Assembly (NCBI RefSeq): GCF_000721705.1
Contig: NZ_JOJL01000010.1
Location: 62,001-126,000 of the forward strand
Length of the DNA: 64,000 bases
DNA from: Actinoplanes subtropicus
GTDB lineage: Bacteria; Actinomycetota; Actinomycetes; Mycobacteriales; Micromonosporaceae
Direction of reading: 5' to 3'
Shown in pieces: positions 1 to 8,840 of the stretch. Each line of letters begins with the position of its first letter. The first letter of the stretch is position 1. A program made the translations under genes and the position numbers. Below the pieces are notes generated by a model. The model made no database searches. It was not told the origin of the DNA and worked only from the letters and a program-made list of their open reading frames with translations.

Positions 1-1
1 C

Positions 2-2350
2 GACGACGCCCGCCGGCACGCGTCCTGGTCGCCGCTGTGCGACTACTCCCCCGAGTGGGCGGCGCTGACCGCGGGCGAGGCGGCCGGCGCGCGGCTGCGT
101 TTCATCGACCTGCCGGCGTGGCACCCGGCCTTCGAGGATCGCGCCAACCGGTACGCGGACGCCGAGCTCCGGTACGCCGAGGTGATCGCCCGGTTGTGCC
201 GGAGCTTCGACGTGGACAACGTGGACGCGCTGTGGGACCACCTGTTCGAGATCGCCCCCGAGGAGGGGCTGGCGGAGCGTCTCGACGCCTACTTCGACCT
301 GATCCGCGGGGAGTCCCGGGCGAGCGACTCGGACACGGCCCGGGAGGCGTACATGTCGACCTGGGTCGAGGCGGCCGCGGCGGCAGCTGGGGATCGCCCG
401 GTCGTGGTGGTCACGGGCGGCTTTCACCGGCCCGCCCTGGTGGCTGCCCACGCCCGCGCCGCATCCGACCGCACGGCATCGGAGCGGGCCGCTCCGGACG
501 ACGCGGCGCCGGGCCGAACCGCATCAGACGGCGCCGCGCCGGACCGGGCCGCGCCGGACCGCGGCGGGGCATCGTGGGCCGGCGGCGAGCCCCGCCCTGC
601 CGAGGCGGACCGGGGGTGGCCGGCGGTGCCGGGGATGCCGGACGGGGCGGTCGGTGGGAGCTTTCTGGTGCCGTACTCGTTCCGGCGGCTGGACTCGTTC
701 GACGGGTACCAGTCGGGGATGCCGTCGCCCGGGTACTACCAGGAGCTCTGGGAATCGGGGGCCGAGAGCGCGGGGCGGCGGCTCGTCGAGGCGGTGGCCG
801 AGCGGCTGCGGGAGCGGAAGCAGCCGGTGTCGACGGCCGACCTGATCGCGGCGCGGGCCACGGCCGACGGGTTGGCGATCGTCCGCGGGCACCCCGTGGC
901 GGGCCGCACCGACGTGCTGGACGGGCTGGCTTCGGCGCTGGTGAGCGAGGCTCTCGACGTACCGCTGCCGTGGTCTTCGCGGGGGATGCTCGGGGCCGGC
1001 AGCCATCCGGTCGTGGTCGAGATGGTCGCGGCGCTCAGCGGGAGTCGCGTCGGGCGGCTGCACCCCGCCACGCCCGCGCCGCCCCTGGTGCACGACCTCG
1101 ACGCCGAGCTGGCCCGCTCGGGGCTGGACGGGATCGACGACCTCGACCTCGATCTGGCCCGGGACTCCGACCGGGAGCGCAGCCGCACGCTGCACCGGGT
1201 GCGGGTGCTGGGCGTGCCGGGGTTCGTGCGCGAGTCCGGGCCGGCCACCGGGCTGGAACCGGTGCTGCGCGAGCGCTGGACGCTGCGGCCGAGCAACGAC
1301 CGGCTGTCCGCGGTGATCGAGGCGGGGGCGTACGGGGCGACGCTCGCCGACGCGTGCGCGGCCGTGCTCGCCGAACGGGCGGCCCTCGCCGGGCGCGACG
1401 TCGATGTGCTGGCCGGCGTGCTGTTCGACGCGGCGCTCGCCGGCTCGGCCGACGTCTCCGGGCGCACCCTCGCCGACATCGAGGCCACCGTCGGCGCCGC
1501 GGGCGAGCTGGGCACGCTCGGCAAGATGCTCGCGGTGGTGCTCACCATGTGGCGGCACGACCGGGTGCTGGGCACCGCGCACAGCGGCACCCTCGGCGCG
1601 GTGATCGCCGCCGCGGTCCGCCGGATCCTGTGGCTGGCCGAGGGAGTGCACGGCGGGACGGCCCCGGCCGAACCGGCCCGGATCGCCGCGCTGGCCGCCT
1701 GCCGCGACGCCCTCCGGCACGCGGGCGATCGGCTCGGCCTCGACCCCTCGGCGGCGCTGGAGGTGGCCGGCCGGGTCGCCGCCGACGTACAGGCGCCGCC
1801 CGACCTGCGGGGTGCGGCGTTCGGGTTTCGCTGGGCCCTCTCACCCGCTCGCCCGACATCACCCATTCCCGATTCCGCCGGCCCGGATCCCGCCGGCCCG
1901 GATCCCGCCGGTCCGGATGCCGCCGACGTGATCGGGGCGGCGGCCGGGGCGGACGACGGGCTGGATCCGGTGCGGGCGGTGCGCGGGGCGTTTCAGCCGC
2001 GCGGCGCCGGAGACTGGCTGGCGGGGCTGTTCGCGCTGGCGCGGGAGGAGGTGCTGCACGACGGGCGGGTGGTCGGGCTGCTCGACGAGCTCATGTCGGG
2101 GCTGTCGGCCGAGGACTTCCTGGTCGCGCTGCCCGCGCTGCGGCAGGCCTTCGAGTACTTCCCGCCCCGGGAACGCGAGGCCATCGCCGATCAGGTGCTG
2201 GCCCGGCGCGGCAGGGGCGGCGGCGGCCGGCGGCTGTTGCGGAGCGCGGACGATCCCGAGGTCGTCGCGGCCGGGATGGCGCTGGACGACCTCGTGGAGG
2301 CCGTGCTGCGGCGGGAGGCACTGTTGGGGGCCGGGCATGACCGATCCTGA
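2..2350 (+). CDS. DUF5682 family protein (5' end outside window)
   Basis: The reading frame is open from base 2, so the N-terminus lies left of the window; at least 782 residues are visible. The early CDYSPEW and IDLPAW motifs are ones I associate with DUF5682, a large actinobacterial family of unknown biochemistry. Two low-complexity stretches interrupt it: an Ala/Asp/Arg-rich region around 466-600, and a 15-bp tandem repeat at 1871-1915 that encodes repeated AGPDP. The gene overlaps the next (VWA) gene by 14 nt, and that gene overlaps a SWIM protein gene, so the three are one operon. In related clusters a MoxR-type AAA+ ATPase usually lies upstream; here it would be outside the window. The family call rests on motif memory and context. 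The function is unknown. Confidence 0.8.
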   Translation, partial: DDARRHASWSPLCDYSPEWAALTAGEAAGARLRFIDLPAWHPAFEDRANRYADAELRYAEVIARLCRSFDVDNVDALWDHLFEIAPEEGLAERLDAYFDLIRGESRASDSDTAREAYMSTWVEAAAAAAGDRPVVVVTGGFHRPALVAAHARAASDRTASERAAPDDAAPGRTASDGAAPDRAAPDRGGASWAGGEPRPAEADRGWPAVPGMPDGAVGGSFLVPYSFRRLDSFDGYQSGMPSPGYYQELWESGAESAGRRLVEAVAERLRERKQPVSTADLIAARATADGLAIVRGHPVAGRTDVLDGLASALVSEALDVPLPWSSRGMLGAGSHPVVVEMVAALSGSRVGRLHPATPAPPLVHDLDAELARSGLDGIDDLDLDLARDSDRERSRTLHRVRVLGVPGFVRESGPATGLEPVLRERWTLRPSNDRLSAVIEAGAYGATLADACAAVLAERAALAGRDVDVLAGVLFDAALAGSADVSGRTLADIEATVGAAGELGTLGKMLAVVLTMWRHDRVLGTAHSGTLGAVIAAAVRRILWLAEGVHGGTAPAEPARIAALAACRDALRHAGDRLGLDPSAALEVAGRVAADVQAPPDLRGAAFGFRWALSPARPTSPIPDSAGPDPAGPDPAGPDAADVIGAAAGADDGLDPVRAVRGAFQPRGAGDWLAGLFALAREEVLHDGRVVGLLDELMSGLSAEDFLVALPALRQAFEYFPPREREAIADQVLARRGRGGGGRRLLRSADDPEVVAAGMALDDLVEAVLRREALLGAGHDRS

Positions 2351-3476
2351 CCTGGAACGGTGGCGTCTCGTGCTGGGCGAGCCGGCGGCCGCGGCCGGTG
2401 AGCTGAGCGAGGAGTCGCGGCGGCGGGACGCCGCGCTCGACTGGCTCTACGGCCGGGACGGCGAGAACGAGCGGCGGGACGTGCGCCGCGGCGGCGGGCG
2501 GGCCGGCGGCGGGCGGGCCGGCGGCAGTGGGCCGTCCGCGCTGACCACGGTGGACTGGCTCACCGACATCAACCGGCTGTTCCCGAAGGAGACCGTCGAG
2601 CGGCTGCAGCGCGACGCCGTCGAGCGCTACGAGATCACCGACCTCGTCACCGACCCGGAGGTGCTGGCGAGCGTCGAGCCGAACCCGGGGTTGCTGCGCG
2701 CGGTGCTGCAGACCAAGTACCTGATGAACCCGGAGGTACTGCGGCTGGCCCGGCGGATTGTCGAGGCGGTGGTCCGGGACCTGATGGCGAAGATGGCCAC
2801 CGAGGTGCGGGCCGCGTTCAGCGGCGCCCGGGCGCGCCGGCCCAGCCGGTGGAAGCAGGCCCGGGATTTCGACGTGACCCGGACGCTGCGGGCCAACCTC
2901 GGGCACTACCGGCCGGACGAGCGGCGGCTCTACATCGAAACCCCGCACTTCTTCTCCCGTACGCGCCGGCACGTCGACCAATGGCAGGTGATCCTGCTCG
3001 TCGACCAGTCCGGATCGATGGTCGACTCGGTCATCCACTCGGCGGTGACCGCCGCCTGCTTGTGGGGGCTGCCGGGCGTTCGTACCCACCTGATCGCCTT
3101 CGACACCGAGGTGGTGGACCTGACCAGCGACGTCGACGACCCGGTCGAGCTGCTGATGAAGGTGCAGCTGGGCGGCGGCACCGACATCCAGCGGGCGGTA
3201 CGGTACGCGGCCGGCCTGATCGAGCGGCCGCGGCGGGCGATCGTCGCGGTGATCAGCGACTTCTTCGAGGGCGGGTCGCCGGAGCCGCTGATCCGGACGG
3301 TTCGCGAACTGGTCGAGCAGGGGTCGAAGGTGCTCTGCCTGGCGGCGCTGGACGAGGGCGCGAACCCTTCCTACGACCGGGAGACCGGGCAGCGGCTGGC
3401 CAACGCGGGCGCCGCGGTGGGCGCGATGACGCCGGGGCAGCTGGCCGAGTTCGTCGCCGAGCAGGTGGCCCGATGA
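2337..3476 (+). CDS. VWA domain-containing protein (CoxE/MoxR-partner type)
   Basis: The protein has 379 residues. A von Willebrand A domain fills roughly residues 200-370, and the MIDAS metal site DQSGSMVDS lies near residue 222. A Gly/Arg repeat (GGGRAGGGRAGG, about residues 52-64) forms a flexible linker after a charged N-terminus. VWA proteins of this type usually work with MoxR AAA+ ATPases in metal insertion or remodelling of a partner. The start overlaps the DUF5682 stop by 14 nt, and the stop overlaps the SWIM gene start as ATGA, so translation is probably coupled. No signal peptide or membrane segment is visible, so it should be cytoplasmic. The VWA fold is clear; the target is unknown. 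Confidence 0.9.
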   Translation: MTDPDLERWRLVLGEPAAAAGELSEESRRRDAALDWLYGRDGENERRDVRRGGGRAGGGRAGGSGPSALTTVDWLTDINRLFPKETVERLQRDAVERYEITDLVTDPEVLASVEPNPGLLRAVLQTKYLMNPEVLRLARRIVEAVVRDLMAKMATEVRAAFSGARARRPSRWKQARDFDVTRTLRANLGHYRPDERRLYIETPHFFSRTRRHVDQWQVILLVDQSGSMVDSVIHSAVTAACLWGLPGVRTHLIAFDTEVVDLTSDVDDPVELLMKVQLGGGTDIQRAVRYAAGLIERPRRAIVAVISDFFEGGSPEPLIRTVRELVEQGSKVLCLAALDEGANPSYDRETGQRLANAGAAVGAMTPGQLAEFVAEQVAR

Positions 3477-5410
3477 GGGGCGACCTGCTGGCGCTGACGC
3501 CGGAGACCCTCGCCGAGCTGACCAACCGGGGGCTGGTCAAGCGGGCGACGCGCGAGGTCGAGCGGGAGGCGCCGGCGCTGTCGGAGGAGCCGGACGGCAC
3601 GGTCCACGCCACCACCGCCGACGGGACCAGCACGACGCTGCCGCCGGGGGCGCTGGAGTCGGGCAAATGCGGCTGCGGCGCGCCGGGTATCTGCCGGCAC
3701 ATCGTCGGGTTGGTCCTTGCCTACCGAGGCTGGGTCGAGGCCGAGGCTCCGGCGGGGGAAGCCCCGGAGTGGTCACCCGGCGACGTCACCGACGATGAGC
3801 TGGCGGGGCGGATCGGCGAGCGGATGATGGCCGCGGCCCGGCGGGTGGAGCGAGCGGGATACGTGGCTCGGGTGCATCGGGGGCGGCCGGGAGATCCGGT
3901 GCCGACCGTCGAGCTGCCGACGGCCACCGTGCGGTTCCTCGTGCCGGGGAAACTCGAGTTCGCGCAGACCGACGCGGTCGGCGGGACGCGGGACGACGTG
4001 GTCGCCCTGGCGGTGTGGGCGGTCCGGGTCGCGGACGCGGAGGCGCCGGGCGAGGCCGACGTCCAGGTGCAGGTGGGCGGAGGCGCGCCAGGGCCGGGCG
4101 AGGGCGCGCGGCCGGGCCTGGAGGGGGCGGTCGCACTGGCCGGGCTGGTGCTGCGGGAGGGCGCGGTGCATCTCGGCGGGGGGATCGAGGCCGAGGTCGC
4201 TGCCGTACGGCGGGAGCTCGAGTCGGCGCGGATGCGGTGGCCGTTGCTCGCGGTGGACGACCTGGCCGGCCAGTTGGTGGCGTATCGGGAGCGGAGCGCC
4301 CGGTATCGGCCGGAGGCGCTGGCCGAGCATGTGGCGGAGCTGTTCGCGCGGCATCGGTCGGTGACCCGGGGCGGGGCGAGCCTGGTGTCGCGGGTGCTCG
4401 GGACGGACGAGGCCTCGGCGACTCCGCTGCGGCGGGCGCGGCTCGACGGACTGGGCGCCCGGGTGACGGCGGTGGGCGAGGAGCGGGTGGTCGACGTGTT
4501 TCTCGCGCACGCCGAGAGCGCGGCCGTTCTGGTGCTCCGCCGGGCGTACGCAACCGGGGAAGTTGGTCCGGCGCTGGGCGAACGTCGCGTCGCGGGAGTG
4601 CGCATCGCGGCGCTCGCGGGCGGGGCAGTGATCACCGAATCGGCGGCGCGCAGCGCCAGCCGCACCGTGCGGCTCGGCACCCGGCGGCTCAGCCGGACCG
4701 AGGCGATGACCTCGCGCGGCGCGTGGGAGGAGCTGCCGCGGGCGCTGATCGCCGACGACCTGACCGCGCTCGCCGCTGAGCTGGACGCGCTGCCGCCGCG
4801 GCCGGTGCGCGCCCGGGTCGAGGCCGAGCTGGTGCGGGTCGTCCCGATCGCCGAGGTGATCTCGGTGAGCTACGCGCCGGGCGCCCAGCGGCTCGACGCG
4901 GTGATCGCCGACCGGAGCGGCACCACGGCGATCGTCACCGCCACGCACGCGGCCTGCGCGCCCGGGCGGCTGGACGGGGTGGCCGCCGCGCTCGCCGGCG
5001 ACGTGCGGTATGTGGCCGGCAGCGTGCGGCGCGGCGGGGGCGGCGTCATCGTCGAGCCGATCGGCTTCGCGGTGGGCGACGGCGTGCTGGTGCCCGACCT
5101 CACCCCGGCCGGGGACCGCGCCGACCCGGGCGACCGGCCGGAGCCCACCTCGGACCCGCTGGGGCACGCGCTCGAGGAGGCGTTGTCGCTGCTGGCCGAG
5201 GTCGCGCACCGCGGGTTGCTGCACACACCGCCCACCATGCCGCAGCGGCTGCGCCAGGCCGCCGCCGCGCTGACCCGGGTCGGCCTGCGCCGGGCCGGCG
5301 CGGCGACCACGACGCTGGCCGGGTTGCTCGGTCCGGATCCCGGGGAGGAGGCCGTGGCGGCCTGGGCCGACGCGTACCTGCGGGTGAGCGTGGCCGCCGA
5401 ACGCTGGTAA
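3473..5410 (+). CDS. SWIM zinc finger protein
   Basis: The protein has 645 residues when started at the ATG that overlaps the upstream stop (ATGA); the frame is open further upstream, but that part lies inside the VWA gene. A SWIM zinc finger of the CxCxnCxH type, KCGCGAPGICRHIVGL, sits near residues 63-79. SWIM fingers bind DNA or protein. The rest is an alpha/beta region rich in Ala and Arg with no motif I recognise. The gene is the third of the DUF5682-VWA-SWIM operon, so it probably recognises the substrate or nucleic acid for that complex (inference). No terminator is obvious in the 82 nt before the next gene. Confidence 0.88.
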   Translation: MRGDLLALTPETLAELTNRGLVKRATREVEREAPALSEEPDGTVHATTADGTSTTLPPGALESGKCGCGAPGICRHIVGLVLAYRGWVEAEAPAGEAPEWSPGDVTDDELAGRIGERMMAAARRVERAGYVARVHRGRPGDPVPTVELPTATVRFLVPGKLEFAQTDAVGGTRDDVVALAVWAVRVADAEAPGEADVQVQVGGGAPGPGEGARPGLEGAVALAGLVLREGAVHLGGGIEAEVAAVRRELESARMRWPLLAVDDLAGQLVAYRERSARYRPEALAEHVAELFARHRSVTRGGASLVSRVLGTDEASATPLRRARLDGLGARVTAVGEERVVDVFLAHAESAAVLVLRRAYATGEVGPALGERRVAGVRIAALAGGAVITESAARSASRTVRLGTRRLSRTEAMTSRGAWEELPRALIADDLTALAAELDALPPRPVRARVEAELVRVVPIAEVISVSYAPGAQRLDAVIADRSGTTAIVTATHAACAPGRLDGVAAALAGDVRYVAGSVRRGGGGVIVEPIGFAVGDGVLVPDLTPAGDRADPGDRPEPTSDPLGHALEEALSLLAEVAHRGLLHTPPTMPQRLRQAAAALTRVGLRRAGAATTTLAGLLGPDPGEEAVAAWADAYLRVSVAAERW

Positions 5411-5492
5411 CCGACACGTGGCCGGTCGGGCGGCGGATAGACCCTGCCCGCGAAGGTCGATGAGCTGATCGATATCCCTTCGGGAGGTAGCG

Positions 5493-6764
5493 ATGAGCCA
5501 GCCACCGAGCTCCGCACCGCCGTGGCCCGAGCAGTGGGCGGTGCAGGCGTCCGTCGAGGTGGAACGGATCGGCAACCGGCTCGACGCGGTCACGGCCCGC
5601 GGGCTGAACCGCGCCGAGGCCGCGTCCAAGGCGGCCGTGACCCGGCACCTCGAGCAGGCGTGGGACGCCTGCCGCGCCACCGGCAAACACCGATGGCGCG
5701 GCTGGCGTGACCGGTGGCGGGGGTCGTCGGTGGAGCGGGCCTTCCTCCACCTGCACGCTGCCAAGATCTTCCTGGTCGACCTGCTTCCGCCGGTGGAACT
5801 CGAGGCCCTGGTGCCGGACGTGACCACCCGGCTGGCGATGGCGCTGGACCGCAACGACCCGCGCCGGGTGGAGGCGGAGGCGCAGCTGCGGACGGTGCAG
5901 GGGCCGGCCCGCCGGGCGGTGCTGAAGCAGGCGATGGAGGTCGCCTACGACGCGTCCGACGAGCAGTACGTACGGCTGCGGGACTTCCGCAACATCATCC
6001 TGCTCACCGCGCTCACCATGGCGGCGCTGACCGGGTTGCTGGTGTTCTTCGTGGCGGTCTTCCCGGAGGCGATCCCGCTGTGCTTCAAGCCGGGGGTGAC
6101 CACCGCGGCGACCACCACGCAGTCGGCGCAGCAGCTGTTCAGCGTGTGCCCGAGCGGGGATCTGCCGCAGCAGCAGCCCGAGGCCGGGGACATCCTGATC
6201 GTGGCGGGGCTGGGTGCGATCGGCGGGGCGCTGGGTGCGCTGGTGGCGATCCGGAATCTGCGGGGGACCTCGACGCCGTACTCGGTGGCCACGGCGCTGG
6301 CGATCCTCAAGGGGCCGTCGGGGGCGCTGACCGCGATCATCGGGATGCTGTTGCTGGCCGGCGGGTTCGTGCCGGGGCTGACCAATCTGGACAGTCAGCG
6401 GCAGATACTGGCGTACGCGCTGGTGTTCGGGATCGCGCAGCAGTTGGTCACGCGGGTGGCGGACGATCGGGCGCAGCAACTGCTCAATCAGTTGCCCAGC
6501 AAGGATCCGCAGGGGCAGACGGCGCAGGTGGCGCCGCTCAACCGTCCGGCGCCGGCCGTACCGGACACGGCGGGAACCGGGGACGGCGATGGGGCCACGT
6601 CGCCGCCGGACGGGGCGGGGATGACCAACGGCGATCGCCCGTTGTTCGAGCCGTCGGACGCGGCCACGGTGCCCGCCGCGGGGAGTGGCGAGTCGGTGCC
6701 GGCGGTCCTCGAGGGAGCGGACCGGCCGGTGCCCGATGGCGAGGTGCGTCAGCCGGCCGGCTGA
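5493..6764 (+). CDS. Conserved multi-pass membrane protein, unknown function
   Basis: The protein has 423 residues. A good ribosome binding site, GGGAGG, precedes the ATG. The first ~160 residues are soluble and helical. Hydrophobic segments follow at about 165-191, 232-250, 275-297 and 305-325, then a Pro/Gly/Ala-rich hydrophilic tail of ~90 residues. A Cys-containing loop (residues ~192-230) separates the first two segments. I do not recognise the family. It is codirectional with the SWIM operon but 82 nt away, so membership is uncertain. It converges on the LysR gene with a 19-nt gap. Confidence 0.75.
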   Translation: MSQPPSSAPPWPEQWAVQASVEVERIGNRLDAVTARGLNRAEAASKAAVTRHLEQAWDACRATGKHRWRGWRDRWRGSSVERAFLHLHAAKIFLVDLLPPVELEALVPDVTTRLAMALDRNDPRRVEAEAQLRTVQGPARRAVLKQAMEVAYDASDEQYVRLRDFRNIILLTALTMAALTGLLVFFVAVFPEAIPLCFKPGVTTAATTTQSAQQLFSVCPSGDLPQQQPEAGDILIVAGLGAIGGALGALVAIRNLRGTSTPYSVATALAILKGPSGALTAIIGMLLLAGGFVPGLTNLDSQRQILAYALVFGIAQQLVTRVADDRAQQLLNQLPSKDPQGQTAQVAPLNRPAPAVPDTAGTGDGDGATSPPDGAGMTNGDRPLFEPSDAATVPAAGSGESVPAVLEGADRPVPDGEVRQPAG

Positions 6765-6783
6765 AGGGACCGCTTCGACTCGC

Positions 6784-7788
6784 TCAGTGGGTCGGGCGGC
6801 TGTTTGCGGGCGGGGTGTCCACGAGGGCGGCCAGGTGGTGGACGGCCGGGTTGGTGGCGTCGGCGGGATAGGCCAGCGCGATCTCGACCGTGGGCACCGG
6901 CTCGGTGAAGCGGCGCAGCCGGACGCCGGGGACCTTGAGCGCGCGGGCGCGGCCGGCCGGCACCGCGGCGATCACCGTGCCCTCGGCGACGGCGCGCAGG
7001 AGCTGTTCGTCGTCGGGCTCGTGCCGCACCAGATGGAAGCCGCCGGCCGGCCAGACCTGGGCGATGGTCCGGTCGAACATGCCCGGGCCGTTCTCGCGCG
7101 GCCACATCACCGCCGGCAGGCCCACGATGTCGGGGCGGGAGATCCGGCGGCGGGCCGCTAGCGGGTGGTTCTCCGGGACGGCCAGCAGCAGCTCCTCGCT
7201 GTCCAGGTGGCGGCAGACGAGGGCCGGCTCGTCGAGCGGCGGGCGGACGAACGCGGCATCGAAGCGGCCGGCCAGCAAGCCGGCCACGTTGGGCGCGGTC
7301 CAGCCGGTCTCGGGCACCACCTCCACCTGCGGGTGTTCCCGGCGGAAGCGGGCCACCAGCGCATCGACCCGGCCGCCGCGCGCCGATCGGGTGTAGGCGA
7401 GGCGCAGCCGGCCCTCCCGGCCGCGCACGGCGGCCCGGATCCGCGCGGCGGCCGCGTCGGCGTCGGCCAGCAGGCGGGTGGCCTCCTCGAAGACCCGTTC
7501 GCCGATCGGGGTCAGCGTGCAGCCGCGGGCGTGCCGGACGACCAGTTCGGCGCCCAGCTGGCGTTCGAGCGCGCGGATGTGCTGGCTGAGCGCCGGTTGG
7601 GTGAGATGCAGCCGGGCGGCGGCGCGGGTGAAGTGCAACTCCTCGGCCAGCGCCTGAAACGATCGCCATCGCTCAAAATCGGCCCCGGCGAGGCGCTCCT
7701 CGCCCGTTTCCGAGCGGCCGGCGCCGGCGGGGCGCGCGCCCGGCGATGCGGTTTCCGACGAAGCCATGTCCGGAGGATATGCAGCCAC
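6784..7788 (-). CDS. LysR family transcriptional regulator
   Basis: The protein has 334 residues from the first ATG; a second ATG at 7767 would remove 7 residues. The LysR winged helix-turn-helix is at about residues 40-100 (FQALAEELHFTRAAARLHLT, then QPALSQHIRALERQLG). The periplasmic-binding-like effector domain is at about 125-325. The ~38-residue Ala/Gly/Glu-rich N-terminal extension is unusual, so the true start could be internal. It is divergent from a D-amino-acid oxidase gene 86 bp away, with a T-N11-A box between them, the classic LysR layout. It therefore probably controls the oxidase and itself (inference). Confidence 0.93.
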   Translation of the reverse strand: MAAYPPDMASSETASPGARPAGAGRSETGEERLAGADFERWRSFQALAEELHFTRAAARLHLTQPALSQHIRALERQLGAELVVRHARGCTLTPIGERVFEEATRLLADADAAAARIRAAVRGREGRLRLAYTRSARGGRVDALVARFRREHPQVEVVPETGWTAPNVAGLLAGRFDAAFVRPPLDEPALVCRHLDSEELLLAVPENHPLAARRRISRPDIVGLPAVMWPRENGPGMFDRTIAQVWPAGGFHLVRHEPDDEQLLRAVAEGTVIAAVPAGRARALKVPGVRLRRFTEPVPTVEIALAYPADATNPAVHHLAALVDTPPANSRPTH

Positions 7789-7801
7789 GGGCGGGCGAGG
7801 G

Positions 7802-7816
7802 ATAACCGTTCCTTAT
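7802..7816. promoter_or_regulatory. Putative LysR operator (T-N11-A box)
   Basis: ATAACCGTTCCTTAT is an inverted repeat (ATAA / TTAT, 7-nt spacer) that satisfies the T-N11-A rule for LysR regulators. It lies between the divergent LysR and oxidase starts, 14 bp from the LysR ATG and 58 bp from the oxidase ATG. Confidence 0.55.
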
Positions 7817-7874
7817 GGCTGGTGCGGCAAACGGAATTGGAAAGCGGCGACCGCGCACCCGCACGATCGATGGC

Positions 7875-8798
7875 ATGACCGATGTGATTGTGGTGGGCGG
7901 CGGGGTGATCGGGCTGACCGCGGCCATCCGGCTGCAGGAGCGCGGCGCCGGCGTGACGGTGTGGACGGCGGACGAGCCCGAGCAAACGGTTTCCAGCGTC
8001 GCGGCGGCGGTCTGGTACCCGACCCACACCGACGGCGAACCCCGGGTGCTGCGGTGGGCGGCCGACACGTACGCGGAGTTCCGGCGGCAGGTCGACGCCG
8101 GCGTCCCGGGCACACTGCTGCGCCGGACCCGCAACCTGCTCCGCCGCCGCGTCACCGAACTGCCCTGGTGGGCGCCCGCCGTCGGTCAGGTCGACCTGCG
8201 GGACGGCACCGGCCCGTACGCGAACGAACTCGTCTTTCCGGCCCCGGTCGCCGAGATGGGCAGCTACCTGCGGTGGCTGCGCGACCAGGTCGAACACGTC
8301 GAGCGGCGCACCGTCCGCAACCTCGGTGACGTGCCGGCGGAGGTGGTGGTCAACGCGACCGGGCTGGCGGCCGGGCGGCTGTGCGGCGATCCGGCGGTCC
8401 AGCCGGCGCGCGGCCACATCGTGATCGTCCGGAACCCCGGCCTGGACGAGTCGTTGCGGGACGAGGACGACCCGGCCGGCGTCACCTACGTGCATCCGCG
8501 CGCCACGGATGTGGTGCTCGGCGGCTCGTTCGACGTGGGCCGCGCGGACACCGGCCCCGACCAGGCCGAGGCCGCCGCGATCGTCGAGCGCTGCACGCGG
8601 CTGGTCCCGCGGCTGGCCGGCGCGAAGGTCCTGGCCGATCGGATCGGCCTGCGCCCGGTCCGGCACGGCGGCCCGCGCGTCGAGCGGGAGGAGACCCCGG
8701 CGGGCCGGCGGATCGTGCACACCTACGGCCATGGCGGCGCCGGCATGACCCTGTCCTGGGGCTGCGCCGACGAAGTGACCCGGCTCGCCCTCGACTGA
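7875..8798 (+). CDS. D-amino-acid oxidase, FAD-dependent
   Basis: The protein has 307 residues from the ATG at 7875; an in-frame ATG at 7815 adds an Arg-rich leader that does not belong to the fold and runs through the putative operator. The FAD dinucleotide motif VVGGGVIG is at residues ~6-13. SSVAAAVWYP follows at ~40, and the C-terminal D-amino-acid oxidase signature HTYGHGGAGMTLSWGCADE is at ~280-298. The enzyme oxidatively deaminates D-amino acids to 2-oxo acids, ammonia and H2O2. It may let the cell use D-amino acids or turn over peptidoglycan components. It is divergent from, and probably regulated by, the adjacent LysR. Confidence 0.9.
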   Translation: MTDVIVVGGGVIGLTAAIRLQERGAGVTVWTADEPEQTVSSVAAAVWYPTHTDGEPRVLRWAADTYAEFRRQVDAGVPGTLLRRTRNLLRRRVTELPWWAPAVGQVDLRDGTGPYANELVFPAPVAEMGSYLRWLRDQVEHVERRTVRNLGDVPAEVVVNATGLAAGRLCGDPAVQPARGHIVIVRNPGLDESLRDEDDPAGVTYVHPRATDVVLGGSFDVGRADTGPDQAEAAAIVERCTRLVPRLAGAKVLADRIGLRPVRHGGPRVEREETPAGRRIVHTYGHGGAGMTLSWGCADEVTRLALD

Positions 8799-8840
8799 TC
8801 ACCACCGAGCACCGGACGGCGGCGTGCGAAGATCGGCGGC

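Noticed and set aside
37..2340. 767-residue Arg/Gly-rich open frame overlapping DUF5682
   Set aside because: It is the +2 shadow of the real frame; the DUF5682 frame has recognisable motifs and operon-coupled stop.
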